From Ailurus styani (lineage: Eukaryota > Chordata > Mammalia > Carnivora > Ailuridae): DNA of 64,000 nt. The notes under the pieces were generated by a model. The model saw only the letters and a list, made by a program, of their open reading frames with translations. It did no database searches and had not been told where the DNA came from. Position numbers and translations under genes: made by a program. The stretch's first letter is position 1. The number at the start of each line of letters is the position of its first letter. The stretch covers positions 7,621,442 through 7,685,441 of the forward strand of contig LNAC01000001.1 in NCBI GenBank assembly GCA_002007465.1. The letters are read 5' to 3'. Positions 1-12,400 of the stretch are shown piece after piece.

Positions 1-251
1 GCAGAGGGACCAGCTGCAGGCTGCTGGTGGGAGTGTCCCCTGTTCCACACAGAACCACTAGTGGCTTCCCAGGCACCCACGGGGGCAGCCCCATACCCTA
101 GTTACTACTATTATGTAACCGACCACCCCAAATTTAGTGGCGTACAGCATCTACCTTTTTATGCTTCCAGATTCTGTGGGTCAGGAGTCTGGAAAGAAGT
201 CCATGGGGATGACTCATCTCTATTTTCAGATGTCTTAGATGATTCGAAGGC

Positions 252-405
252 TGTGATCCCTTGAGTAAGGCGCTGCACCTCTCTGTGCCTCGGTTTCCCC
301 CCTATCAAGTGAAGGTGATATTAGTGCTCATGGGATCACAGGGAAGAGTAAAGGAATTACTGCAAGTAAGGGCTTAGAATTGGGAGCGGCATGTGGTAGG
401 TGCTG
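252..405 (+). mobile_element. MIR SINE, sense
   Basis: CTGCACCTCTCTGTGCCTCG GTTTCCCC, followed by an AAGGGCTTAGAATTGG segment and TGGTAGGTGCTGTGTAAG, corresponds to MIR core and 3' parts. Confidence 0.65.
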
Positions 406-424
406 TGTAAGCCTCTGCTGTTCT

Positions 425-555
425 GACAATTTGTGAGACTCGGCTGATTCATTTCTAACAACAACTCTTCGAGGCAGATACTATTAGCAGTCCCATTTTA
501 TGGATGAGGACACTGAGGCATGGGGCATTTTGCCCGTCTAGTATCAGTGGAGGGT
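425..555 (-). mobile_element. MIR SINE, antisense
   Basis: CTCTTCGAGGCAGATACTAT, CCCATTTTATGGATGAGGAC ACTGAGGCATGGGG is the reversed MIR core. Confidence 0.65.
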
Positions 556-2119
556 GGGGCACAGGAGGCTGCCAGAGAAGGATCCTTGAGGAGTTCTCAA
601 GGGAGATAAGAGGAGAGAGAGAGTGCTGCTTCTTGTTAAGGGAGCAGCATCTGCAAAGGCCCTGGGGTGAGCCAGAGCTTGGAGCACAGAGGGCACCATG
701 TTCGCAGTGAGGAGTGTGGCCGAACCTGGAAATCAAGAGAGAGAAGTGATGAAAATGAGCTGAGAAAGTTAGCAGAGGTTAGCGGGGCCCGCCCCCGCCA
801 CATGAGCATTTTCTGAGTTCTTAGTAGGTGCTCGACCCTGTACTTCATCTGAGAGGCTCCATCGGTTAGGGTGCATTTGGCTGGGACTCAGGAACCAGAT
901 CCACAATGACTGAAGGCAGTAAAGGAAGTTTCCTCATGTCACAATAAATCTGGAGCCATGCAGTATGGAGCTGATGCAGCAGCTCAGAAGCCAGTGGGGG
1001 CTCCATTCTCTTCCTATCCTTTTGCTCTGCCTTGTGGTTTTAGTCCATGAGGTTGTAGTCCTCATGGTTGCAATGTGGTTGCTGCATCACCAGACATCAC
1101 ATCATGTTCCAGGCTCTCTCATGTGTGTGTGCACTGCCCCCCCCCCACAAAAGGGGAAGAATAAAGGGCAAAACCAGAGGGAATCAGGCTAGCTGCATCT
1201 ATCTCCTTCAAGAAAGCTTTACAGTAAGCCAGGCCATGTTGTGGAGCCAGCCCACTTACAAGAGAATCAATCGAAAAAGGGGAATAGTTTTATCAGGACC
1301 CACTGCCATTTTGTCTACTGCCCTGTACAAAAATGACGTTCTTTAAGTTCTGAAGGAGGGGAGAATGGATGTTGGGCAGTTCAGGTTGAGGGACAGAGAC
1401 AAACGTGAGTAGATGATTCCAATAAGCCCTGGTCCTTGGAAGAACCGGTTAGTATGCCCAGGTCCTCACTGCCCCCCAGTGACTTGCTTCGGCCAGTAGA
1501 ACATTGCAAATGTCGCACAGGCACTGCTGGCCTTGCCCTCTGGCCCTCCTGTGACCCACCATGAGAAGGCCACATCCTGGGTAGCTTCTAAAAGTGGTGG
1601 TCTTGGGGTATATGACCTCTGGGGCCCTTCTGGACCTGCAGTCCTGCCATGCTTTCAAAGCATTATATGCGCATATCATTTACTGGGATTTCACTGGGAG
1701 TCAGTGGAAATAGAGCATTTTTGCCTAATGCATAGATCTTGGAGGCTAATTTTAACTGTATCAAGTTATTGTGACTTGTTATAGTTACATCTTTAAACTC
1801 CATGAATTTTTTCACCACATCTCTGGTTCCAGAACCGAGCCTTGACACTTGTAAGTAGTCAATAAGTATTTGATGAATGAATGAATGAACGAATGATCTT
1901 ACAGTCTAGAGGAGGAGCTCACAGGTACACAGAAGAAAAAAACCCTGTGGCAAGAGTGGGGATTGGGGAAGCACAGCGTTGCAGGAGCCCAGAGCTCTAC
2001 CTTGCAACACACAAGAGAGAGATTTGGGAAATTCCAGTTTTGCTGGATGTGTACAACTTACAGATATATTTTGGCATAGGCATAGATTTCTAAGAGGATG
2101 TTTACGAATTAGAATGTTT

Positions 2120-2440
2120 TTGAAATTTATGCATTTCAATTAAATTCACTGTTATGTGAAATTGTTGTTGAAGCCACTATTTCTCTCCGTACACTAATTA
2201 GCAATCAAAATGCCGATGTGTTTCACAGATTTAACAAAGCCTGGCAACGATGATCTTTGATTCACTGGAAAAAAAATTAATAAGCGTGTGAGATGCTTTC
2301 TAATAATCTCCACTACTTAATGAGCTCTGGAAACTTGCCGAAGAACTAGGCAAGCATTCAAGCCTGACTTCCTGGATTATTTTAAAGTCATATAGGTTTT
2401 TACGTGTTAGAGAGTACACTGAATTGAGAAAAACAGCCAA
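2120..2440. other. Repeat-poor A+T-rich block, candidate conserved noncoding element
   Basis: No repeat recognised. Dense short motifs include CTAATTAGCAATCAAA (homeobox-type core), GATCTTTGATTC (TCF/LEF-like, 2252-2263) and GGCAACG. Conservation cannot be tested here. Confidence 0.3.
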
Positions 2441-2797
2441 TGGGTAGTACCCCTAAATCGCTTGTTGCTAAAACTTTATGGGTGAGGCGGTAGAAAAAGC
2501 ATCGGATCTGGGGCTTAACTTGGTTCCATTAGCCTGGTCTTCCTCCCCCTCTCTGTGGCTGGTAGGCTCCTTAGGGTCAGCTGAGCTTGCTGGATTTTAT
2601 AGAGCAGGTGCTCACTGTCATAGCTGAACGGACACGTTAATGAATTGCTATGGGAACTGGAACCCCTAATCCTTAATAAAATTTGTCAAATTCACAGAAT
2701 GTACACTTCACCTAGATTCATTTGAACATTTGCCATATTTGATTACTCTCTCTGTAGGACTGTATTCACATCTGTTTCCTGACTGCAGATGCATACT

Positions 2798-2799
<2 letters not shown>

Positions 2800-2832
<33 letters not shown>
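2800..2832. repeat. (CA)n microsatellite
   Basis: About 16 pure CA units inside an L1 remnant. Confidence 0.97.
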
Positions 2833-2833
<1 letters not shown>

Positions 2834-2900
2834 ATCATTTGGAAGTAAGTTCTATTATGACATTTCACACCTAAATTCTATTTTTTCAGTACATAGCTCT

Positions 2901-3094
2901 TTTTTTTTTTTAAGATTTTATTTATTTATTTGACAGAGAGAGATTACAAGTAGGCAGAGAGGCAGCCAGAGAGAGAGGAGGAAGCAGGCTCCCTGCTGAG
3001 CAGAGAGCCCGATGCGGGGCTCGATCCCAGGACCCTGAGATCATGACCTGAGCTGAAGGCAGAGGCTTTAACCCACTGAGCCACCCAGACTCCC
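2901..3094 (-). mobile_element. CAN-SINE (tRNA-Lys-derived), antisense
   Basis: It runs from a poly(T)/TTTATTTATT tail through a GA-rich body to a tRNA-like head ending CCACTGAGCCACCCAGACTCCC, so the element reads on the minus strand. It is flanked by imperfect target-site duplications of about 14 bp (CAGTACATAGCTCT at 2887, CAGTATGTAGCTCT at 3095). It interrupts an older L1 remnant. Confidence 0.93.
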
Positions 3095-3870
3095 CAGTAT
3101 GTAGCTCTTGAGAACAAAGACACTTTCTTGTATCAACTAATATTTTTGCTATACTAGATGATATTATTTTAACTATCTGATATTCAGTCTAAGTTCATAT
3201 TTCTTCAACTTGTCCTAAGAATGTGTTTCACGGGTATTTTTTTAAAAACCAGCCTCCAGTTCAGCCACATACCTTGCATTTGGGGGTCATGCCCCTCAGT
3301 CTTTTTAATCCAGAATGGTTTCTCCACTTTTTCTTTTTTGCACAACATTAGTTTTTTGGAGAATGCAGACCAGTTGTCTTCTAGAATGCCCTGCATTTTT
3401 TATTTGTCTTGTTGTCTCCTTGTGGCTTTTGCAAGTTCTTATGTCCCCCACATTTCCTCTGAGTTGGGAGGGAGGACTAGAAGCTTCATTGGATTCCTCT
3501 GGTGAAATACTGTGTCATACGGTGAGGAGGGGGCACGTCGTAGGAGTTGGCAGGACCACAGCGTTAGGCTGAGCCACTGCTGGGGATCCCATCACTTGGT
3601 TAAGGCAGCAACAGCGAGGGGTCTCCACGTGAAAGGAACTTTTTTCTTTGTAGTTCGTCTTCTGCGGGATGACGTGCTGTCACTGCAGGAATGTCTTGCT
3701 TCCCCACTACTTTCACCTGTGTTTCCATCCTGAGTTCATTATTGCGTTGGGTTTGCAAAATGGAGCTCGCTCTTTCCCTTCCGCTGGAGCTGGGGACATT
3801 CCATAAAGAGTTCCCACCTCCCGAGTCCCACCCACTGGGGAAAGTTCTCTCACTTCTCTGAGCCTCCTTT

Positions 3871-4100
3871 TCTTCTCTCTTCTTTTTAAAGATTTTTATT
3901 TATTTATTTGAAAGAGAGAGACACAGCAAGAGAGGGAACACAAGCAGGGGCAGAGGGAGAGGAAAAAGCAGGCTTCCTGCCGAGCAAGGAGCCCGATGCC
4001 AGGCTTGATGCAGGGCTTGATGCAGGGCTCGATCCCAGGACCCTGAGATCACGACCTGAGCTGAAGGCAGACGCTTAACGACTGACCCACCCAGGTGCCC
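3871..4100 (-). mobile_element. CAN-SINE, antisense
   Basis: Minus-strand element with the head ending CCACCCAGGTGCCC. The body has a local duplication of a GCTTGATGCAGG-type segment at 4001-4030. Target-site duplication: CTCTGAGCCTCCTTT at 3856 and CTCTGAGTGTCCTTT at 4101. Confidence 0.92.
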
Positions 4101-4574
4101 CTCTGAGTGTCCTTTACTTTGGGGAGGTTAACCTCTTTCTTTGGGGAGACTGATCTCAGCTCAATATTGTGGGGCTTTGCGAGGTAAGGTACAGCTTCTA
4201 AACTGCAAAGTTCCATATTCGTTTCTGCAAATCAGGGAGGGGGTCACAGAGGCAAGCCTACCAGGCCAGCCGCTGCCCGGCGAGGAGACTTGCAAACACA
4301 GCATGTAATGAGCGTGGTTTGAGTGGATGAATGAGCACCCAAATGCAGGAAGAATTTAGGAGGAATATTCCAGTGGAATAGCAATAAATTAACATGGGGG
4401 AAGACCGTATTATCTCCAGACAACATTTTACCCTTTTTCAAATTAGAAAAACAAGCCTTGAACTTGACCTTTTTGGCCCTTATTCTTCTGGGCTCTGCTG
4501 GCCTCTGTCATTCTAATTAAGACAACTGGACCCAACTCCTGCTCTTCTGAAATCACTGCCCATGAAGTTTCTGA

Positions 4575-4785
4575 AATGTTCTAGTTGATTTTGCTCCCCA
4601 GGCAATATTTGGCAACATGTAAAGACATTTTTGGTTGTCAGCCCTGTGGGGGTGGGTGCTTCCGGCCTCCGGGAGCTACAGGCCAGAGGGAATGCAGGAC
4701 ATCCTACTGTGCAGAGGACACCCCCCCCAACAACGGAGAAATGGATGCCCCCAAAGCCAGCAGTGTTCAGGTTGAGAAATCTCAG
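4575..4785 (+). mobile_element. MER20 (hAT-Charlie DNA transposon remnant)
   Basis: TTTTGCTCCCCAGGCAATAT TTGGCAACATG, ACATTTTTGGTTGTCAGCCC, GCAGGACATCCTACTGTGCA and CAGTGTTCAGGTTGAGAAA follow the MER20 consensus as I recall it. Non-autonomous, no coding capacity. Confidence 0.7.
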
Positions 4786-5093
4786 AATAGACAAGAGACG
4801 TTCTCAGTTCAAGGGAAAGAATGCAAAGGGCAGTGAAGGAAAGATGGGGTGGGGTGGAAACCCTACCTTTTCTTGGCAGAAAAGCACTGTACAAAGAGGA
4901 ATGCTTCCTCCAGCCAGCACATGCCGCAAGCCTCAGACCTCAGTTTCTCCTATTGGCTCCTGGAAGAGGTAGAAGACGGGACTTGGTTTTCCTCCCCAAA
5001 GCCAGAAGCTGTGGGGTAATGGCCAACCTTGGCTCTGCACCGCCACTTCTCCAGGACTCTTCCCAGCTTCCTATATGCCTGTCTTTCTCTTCC

Positions 5094-5280
5094 CTTTTTT
5101 TTTTTTTTTAAGATTTTATTTATTTATTTGACACAGAGAAGATCACAAGTAGGCAGAGAGAGAGGAGGAAGCAGGCTCCCTGCTGAGCAGAGAGCCCAAT
5201 ATGGGACTCGATCCAGGACCCTGAGATCATGACCTGAGCCGAAGGCAGAGGCTTTAACCCACTGAGCCACCCAGGCACCC
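5094..5280 (-). mobile_element. CAN-SINE, antisense
   Basis: Long T tail, TTTATTTATTTGACACAG, GA-rich body and the head ending CACCCAGGCACCC. Near-perfect 15-bp target-site duplication CTGTCTTTCTCTTCC at 5079 and 5281, implying fairly recent insertion. Confidence 0.94.
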
Positions 5281-5893
5281 CTGTCTTTCTCTTCCTGACG
5301 CAGGCCATCATGGCACAGGAGGCCGCCTCCATTACCACTCTGCACTCCCCTGAGTGACTGGTTTTGCCTCTGAGCCTCTCACCTTGCCTGTGGTCTGGAG
5401 GTTGACCTCACACCCCTCAGCAGGTTGTTTCCGCCCAGTGGTCTCCAGAGGCTGGTGGCCTGCTCCTGGCTCTTGTCTCCTGTGCTAGCTTAAGAGTAAG
5501 CCCTCCATTTGTGGCTAGCTTTTTTGGTTCTTTTGGGTTTTTTGTTTTGTTTTGCTTTGCTTTGGGCTTTGTTTGTTCCTTTCAATGGATGATGCTATCC
5601 ATTGCAGAACAGTGATCACCATTAGCATCTTAGAGAGTTTTTTCCATGAAGACCTTGTTCCCACGTAAACAGAATTCAGAACTTTGGGCAGGCTATAACT
5701 ATAACGTTCAACGATACTGAACTCTGGGTTTTTGCTGGTTTGTTTGTTTGTTTTGATCCCAATTCTCTTTTATAACTGGAACCTCATGAGAATGGGCAAA
5801 AGTTAAGTTTGCCATATTCTTCACGGGGTGGGCAATCTCCCACACCCTTTCCCTCTACAAAGAAACTGATATGATAAGCATGTTATGTTTCTT

Positions 5894-6092
5894 TCTTTTT
5901 TTAAAAAGATTTTATTTATTTATTTGACAGAAAGAGAGAAAGCGAGAGAGGGAACACAAGCAGGGGGAGTGGGAGAGGGAGAAGCAGGCTTCCCGCTGAG
6001 CAGGAGCCCGATGCGGGGCTCAATCCCAGGACCCCAGGATCATGACCTGAGCCAAAGGCAGATGCTTAACGACTGAGCCACCCAGGTGCCCC
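5894..6092 (-). mobile_element. CAN-SINE, antisense
   Basis: Body of the AAGCAGGGGGAGTGGGAGAGGGAG type, with the head ending CACCCAGGTGCCCC. Perfect 17-bp target-site duplication AGCATGTTATGTTTCTT at 5877 and 6093. Confidence 0.94.
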
Positions 6093-6479
6093 AGCATGTT
6101 ATGTTTCTTGTACCGAAACTGAGACAGGGACTTTGCCTTTTTTGTTTCAAGCTAACCAGTGCTTTAGAAGGAATTATTTTAACATTATAAAGATAGTTGA
6201 TCACCTACTGAAATTTTGAAGAAAAAAAATAAATGAAGAGTAAAATTACCAATAGATCTTTTACCAAAAAAAGTCACTAGTAACACTTAATTTCCTCACA
6301 TCCAGTCGAAGAAGCACATTGCAATCATGCTATTGGACATAACTGTAATCATATGTTTATTTCAATCTGTATTATGAGGTTTTAAAACATAAGGTCACAG
6401 GAACTTTTCAAGGTTATTACCAACCCTTTGTAACATAATTTTGTAGTGTTCTGACTTACACAGTTTATTTTGTAATGTA

Positions 6480-7480
6480 TATGCTGCCGGTAATAAATTC
6501 TCTTGGCTTTATGTCTTAACTTTCATTCCTAAGCAATATTTGTGCTACATTGAGGATTCTGGCTTGACAGTTCTTGCCTTTAAGAACTTTAAAAATAATT
6601 CAACTGTCCTCTGGGTTCCAAGGTTTCTCATAAGAAATCTGTCGTCATTCAGATTGCTGTTTCCCTATATGCAATGCATCATTTCTCAGACTGATTTCAG
6701 GAATTTTTCTTTATCTTTGGTTTTTGGCAGTTTAACGATAATGTATCTTAACATGGGTTTATTTAAGTTTATTTTGCCTGAGTTTTGCTGAGTTTCTTGA
6801 ATCTGGAAATTTATCTTTTACCAAATTTGAGAATTTAGAAACATTTTTTATTCTTTTTAAAAATATTACACGTTCTCTGGGTCTCCAATGACGTGAATAC
6901 TAGACTTTGTGGTATTGTCCCAAAGGATTCTGAGACTGTTATTTTTTTTCCCAATATTTTTTCTCTCTGTCATTGGATCATTTCTATTGATCTGTTTTCA
7001 AATTAACCACTTATTCCTTTGTCATCTCCATTCTGTTGTGCTTCTCTAGTGATTAAAAAAAATTTTTTTTTGGCTACTATATTTTTCAGTTTTAAAATCT
7101 CACTTGGTTCTTTTTTATTGGCTCTATTTCTTTGCTGCGAACTTTTGACTTTATATTTGTTTCAAGAGTGTTCTTTCCTACTTCGTGGAGCATGGTTGCC
7201 TTACTTACTTTAACTCTTTTGTCTGATAATGCCACCAACTGGGTCATCTTGTGGTTCGCTTGTCCTGATTGACTTTTGCCTTGAGAGTTGTTGGAATTTC
7301 CCTGGTTCTTAGTATGCTGAGTGATTTCAGGTCATATCTTGGATAGTTTGAATACTATGTCGGGAGACTCTGGGTACTGTAAAAAGCTTCTGATAAATGT
7401 TGTTTTTTGTTTGTTTGTTTGTTTGTTTGTTTTAGTGGGCATCCAACCTGCTTAGGGTGGACCACAAGTCCCTACCTAAC
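6480..7480 (-). mobile_element. Old L1-type LINE remnant, antisense
   Basis: The A+T-rich block contains TTCTCTGGGTCTCCAATGAC, CACTTGGTTCTTTTTTATTG and TGTCTGATAATGCCACCAAC, and ends with GATAGTTTGAATACTATGTC. These occur in this order in old mammalian L1/HAL1 elements read in reverse. Many stops and indels. The (TTTG)n at 7403-7430 lies at its edge. Confidence 0.6.
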
Positions 7481-8614
7481 TTCTGTGGTTTCAATGTCAG
7501 CTTACTTTTCAAAGCCTTTGCAGCACTATTCAGATGTGTCCCGCGTATGCCCTACACGGGGTCCAGCCTGGCATTTAGACTGTGCTTGTACTGCGCTTAA
7601 GTTCTTGAAGACTTGTCTTTGCTGCTTTGTGTCGATTCCACACCCACGCGTGGTTCAGACATGATCCTGGGGCTTCGTACACAGATCCGAGGGATCTCTT
7701 TCTCTAGCTTCCTCCACACATTCCAGCTCCCAGGGCCCCCTCTCCTGGTGCCCTGATTGGAAAGCTGGGGGTTTTAGCTTCCTTATATTCTTACACACAC
7801 CCCATACCAGGGGGCATCTTGGGGACAAAGCAGCATGAAAAAGAAGAGAAAGAGAAAGTCACAGGCATTCTTTGTGCCTCACTTTGAGCTGTAGGGAGCC
7901 CTCTTCCGGGTTCCTCTAGTCAGAGAAAATAGTTTTCTCAGAATTTTCAGTGTTCGCATGACCGCCATGCCCATGGATGCTAAAGGGTGACAGCTCTTTG
8001 ACTGGGGCTCGCTCAGGGTGGGGCTGGAAAGGAAAAGGAAAAGACTGGAAAACAAATTGGGGATTCTCCTCATACTCTGTATCACAGGGGCTACTGCCCT
8101 GCTGGTTCTCTGGCCAGAAAAAGAATAAATTCTCTTGGAATTTATTTTGTCTACATCTGCTGCATGGTTTTGGGATTTGACTGCCTTTGTGTTTAAGCCA
8201 GAAAGAATGGGAGGGGATCCCAAGATGCTCATTACCATATTTGTACTTTTTCAAGTTCTAATTTCTCTCTCCATTCTGCTTTTTCTTATTTACTTTTTAG
8301 AGTACTCTGATAGTCATTCCATAGAGTCTACCAAGGTTTTTAGTTGTAGTCAGTGGGAGGGATAGAATGGGGTGTACTTCCCAGCCACAATCAAAGCCTG
8401 TAAGATTATTTTTCATGCCTGCATAATATTTCATTGAATGCATGTATGTGTCGTGTTCCTTGAAATTTTCTCCTATTGGATTTTAGGTCATCTTTATTTG
8501 TTTCCATTGTTATGAATAAGCCACAGAGAATACCTTTTTTCTGTGTTAAGAATTCTTATCTTACAACAGATATTCAGGAGTAAAATTACTAAGCCCAATA
8601 AGGTAAACATTTTT

Positions 8615-8955
8615 AGACCTTATGTTTCCATCTGCCTGGAATGCTCTGCCCTAGTTCTTCCTGCAAATGGGTCCTTCTTGTCATTCATCTCTCAATTTAA
8701 GTCACCTCCCCAGGGAGCCCTGACTGCTCCATCACCCACCATATACTCTTGATCACGACATACTGTTTTAATTTATTCCTGGTTCATTTTTTTGTATGAA
8801 GTAGTCACATTCATCATTTCCCTGGTGAGGGTCCCTACTATGTCATCCTCCAGTACAGAGAACTGTCTCTCTCACTCCCTGCTACTTCTTGGCACGCAGC
8901 ACAGTGTCTAGCATGTAGTAGGTGCTCAATAAATGTTTATCCAACAGATGATGTA
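8615..8955 (+). mobile_element. L2 LINE 3' end, sense
   Basis: The order CTGCCTGGAATGCTCTGCCC, AAGTCACCTCCCCAGGGAGC, CCTGACTGCTCC, TAGCATGTAGTAGGTGCTC and AATAAATGTTTATCCAACA is the diagnostic L2 3' end. Well preserved for its age. Confidence 0.8.
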
Positions 8956-9694
8956 GCATGGTGTTTGGCCCTATGTATTCTTAGACTGCCTGCATGTGAA
9001 TCTTTGCGCAGAACTCCAAAATTGTTGGGGGTAAGGATGATAACATGTGAGAAGGTCGGTGCCTGGGGTACGGCGAGCGTTCAGGGAATGTACTATGTGC
9101 TAGCCTCAGGTTGTTCCTTCTGTAAAATGGGACTACGAATCCTCCCCTTGCAATGTACAAAGAGGGAATGTTAGTGGGAGCACATTTGGTTGTTAGGTAA
9201 GGAGGTGCCATTAAAATCTGAGGCGTATGGCTACTAGGAGTACAAAATAGTAAGAAAATTTCAAATGGTTGTGAAGCCCATTACATCTGTCTGCTTAGAG
9301 CGGCCGTTGAAATGAAGGTTCTGTCCACGGCCTCTCTCCAACTCCCCAGTGTCTTTGCAATGTTTCATTTTGAAGGAAAGCGTTGACAAAAGTCCACGCT
9401 GGGTGTAAGAAATGACTGTGTAGTTTAATTATTGTAATGACATTAAAAATGTTAGTCACTGTAACTTTCCTTTCTGTATCTGGGTACCTCCAAGTGGATC
9501 CTTAATTAGAAATGGAATGAAGGATCTTTTCTATGGGCTTCTCCAGAGAGATGTTCCAGGGAGATTCATGACATTCTGAATATTTTGGCATCTGGTGATT
9601 GTATAGATCGATCTTAATCACCCACTCCCTGCCTTGCTGCCTCAAGCTCTTTCTGCGTCTGTGTCTCCACCCAACCTCACTCCATTTCAGGAAA

Positions 9695-9805
9695 GCCAGG
9701 CTCAGCCTCCCCTCCCCACCCTCCTCCCCTCGCTCCCTCTTGGCTTCTCTTTTTCCATCTGTCCTGCTTCCCACCCCCTTCCTCCCTTTCTCCTTCCCTG
9801 CCCCA
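9695..9805. repeat. Polypyrimidine low-complexity tract
   Basis: CT-rich sequence (CTCCCCTCCCCACCCTCCTC and similar) with open frames on both strands caused by composition. Confidence 0.75.
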
Positions 9806-12297
9806 GGGCAGGCGGGAGGCAGGTTGAGCGGAGCTGGAAGGGGCCCTTGAGATAATGCAGGCAGATCAAACCAAGGAACGTTAATTTGATGTGTGTGGAA
9901 AGCCAGGCTCTGAGTCGAGCAGTAGTTGAGATCCAAGGTCCCTGCCCTTGAAGAGCTTCTGAGTTAATGAGATTAAACTCATGCATGCTTGTAGGCTTGT
10001 GCACACTGGGGCACATACAAAGGAAAGTTTAGCAGAGAAAGCTTAAGGCAGTAGGAGGAAAATGGGCAGCTGCCCTGAATAGAAAGTCTAGCGGGACTGT
10101 GGGAAGGAGCAGTCCCTGTCATACCTAGTTGGTGTTAGGGGGCTGTTGAACTGCGCAGCTTGGTGGCTTGGCTGTCTCAGGCTCACAGACCTGGACGGAG
10201 AAGCCCAGAATAACTCAGAGTCTTGTGCAGTTTATGGCTTGTCGGGATGCCAGCCCTCACCTCATGGGTCCCTCCTCCTCTTCTCCCTTCACCCAGACAC
10301 CCCTGTCACACAAATCATGGCGTTTTGCCCCTACCCCTGGGATGCAATTCCAGCTCAGTGGTGGCCCACATGTTGCTCCCAGGGCTGGGAAGGAGTGGTG
10401 GCCGAGATGGTCTCCCTCCTGCAGGAATTTGAATTTGTACCCACCTTCAAGCCTGAGAGCGGAACAAGTCTTATGCCAAGTGTCCTGAAATCCACAAGCT
10501 GCCAGAGCTGGAGGTTGGCTCCCCAGAGGGCACAGAGAGAGGTTCCGGTCTGGGAACTCAAGAGGACTCCGGTTGCCGCAGCAGAAACCTGCTCAGCCCC
10601 AGAAGGGGACTTTGTTGGAAGAGACCCGAAGTCCTCAGGGGAACCCCGGGCTGGGGCTGCACACCGGCCTCCAGAGCAGCCAGGGCTAGAGCTGGAACCC
10701 CCACCATGACACTCTCTCAGCTCTCGGCTTTCTGAGTAACACGGACGAAACGTTGACTCTGGACTGATTCTGAATTACAGTGACAGTAAGTCAGACACAG
10801 TGCCTGTCCTCTGGAGCTACAGACCAGCAAGGAAATTGATGTTATACAAGGCAGCAAGCTAATAAAACATGACCAGCAGGCTAAGTGCCAGGAAGGAAGC
10901 AAGCCGCTGGCAGAGATGGGGAGCAGTAGGCCGGGCTTGTTTTGGAGAGAGGGCGCGGGGCGTGGGGGGAGGTCTCTCGGGGTTGATAAAGTGTAAACGG
11001 ATGAGGAAGGAGCAGGCGCACAAAGGGCTGGGCAAAGAACATTCAGGCAGAGAATAAGTGAGCACAAAGGCTTGGAGGCAGGAAAGACCCCACGTTTTGG
11101 AGAAAATACAAGAAGCCGGTTGGAGGGAGGGATGGGGAAGGAGCCAGGGAGGCTGTTGGCGGGAACGGGTCCAATCTCAAATGCCTGAGAAAGGAGTTAG
11201 CCTTTGATTCTTAATGGGATGCGGGTCATTGAAAGGGTTTCAAGCAGGAGGACGACTTGATCCAATTCTTGTTGTAAACCAATCCCGTGCAGAGCAAACT
11301 GCGGGTGGGGGGACAAGAGCGGGCATCGGGACTGGTTAGGAGGCGATGGGGCAGACTCAGGCTGACGACAGCGGAGGTCAGGACGGGAGCTGGGATTCTA
11401 GAGAGTAATGGGAGTAAGGGGGCTCACAGTTCATTTTGGAAGTTGAATGGACAGCCACGGCGTGCCGATGGCGGTTGTGCTGGGGCTGTGGAAGTAAAGC
11501 TGAGCGCCAGGTTTCCGGTTTAAGTCACTATCCGGAAATTGGATGGTGTCCTCTACTGAGAGGAGGAAACAAGATTGGGGGAGCCAATCGAGAATTCACT
11601 TTGGATTTCCACTGGGGATGTTGATGCAATATCTAAGTGGAGAGGTCCAGGAGGCTCCGGACGTACTGACCTGGAGTTTGGGGAGCCTCTGGGGCTTGGG
11701 GTCTACCTGGGATCCACCAAACCCACAGGAAAGAAGACGAGCCCCTGGAGAGAGGAGCAGGGGAACAGAGGACAAGGGCCCCACCGTGGGCTACCGGGAG
11801 GGACTGTTTGAGGCCCAGCAAAGGGTGAGGAGGCAGAGCCAGCCTGGTCGGGGTGGTGGGAGGACAGCCAAGGAAGTCAGGCATCCAGCATCCAAGATAG
11901 GGTGGGAAGCAAGCCACCGTCCACAGGGTCCATCGTGGCCGAGAGATCGAGGGAGAAGAGGACAAGTCGTGCTTGGCCACAGGGAGTCCACAGCCGACCT
12001 TGGCAAGAGCTGTGTTGACCTTCAGTGTGAGCCATCAGCCAACACAACTGCCCCCGCTCGGGTGGAAGCCAGATCCCCAAGGGCGGGGGTGTGCGGTGGT
12101 TCCCCAGGGCCCAGCAGGTGCAGCGGGCCGAGGGCAGCTCCCAGCCTCCAGGATGCAGGAGGCAGCTGCCTTCTGGGCTGGAAGGAGGCCCATTGTGTGC
12201 CGTGAGACCACTGTTCCCAGCATCTTCCCGGAGCAGAGCATCAGAGCCTTGTCTCCGTGGCCCTGGGGCGGATGGTCACCATGGAAACAGAAGCTTT

Positions 12298-12400
12298 GTT
12301 CCCCACTTCCCCTTCTCCCTCGCTCCTCCTCCCCCAGTTTCCCCCTTCTTTCCTACCCTTACAGCTATTCCTCTCCCCTCTCCTTTTCCTTCCTTAACTT
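12298..12400. repeat. Polypyrimidine low-complexity tract
   Basis: CCCCACTTCCCCTTCTCCCT and following CT-rich sequence; no other signal. Confidence 0.75.

Larger units (their letters stand above)
2690..3520 (-). mobile_element. Old L1M-type LINE 3' remnant, interrupted by a (CA)n and a SINE
   Basis: Phrases such as TTTGGAAGTAAGTTCTATTA, AGAACAAAGACACTTTCTTG and CCAGTTGTCTTCTAGAATGC follow the order of the mammalian L1M/L1ME 3' region read in reverse. The SINE at 2901 splits it, with L1 sequence resuming at 3095. Decayed, with no coding capacity. Assignment is from recalled repeat consensus. Confidence 0.65.

Noticed and set aside
10146..10709. 187-codon plus-strand open frame
   Set aside because: Low-complexity, Pro/Ser-rich translation with overlapping open frames in other phases and no splice partners or recognisable domain. 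Consistent with GC-rich intergenic DNA.
11543..12205. 220-codon plus-strand frame
   Set aside because: Gly/Arg/Pro-rich, with several competing frames on both strands and no recognisable domain or splice context.
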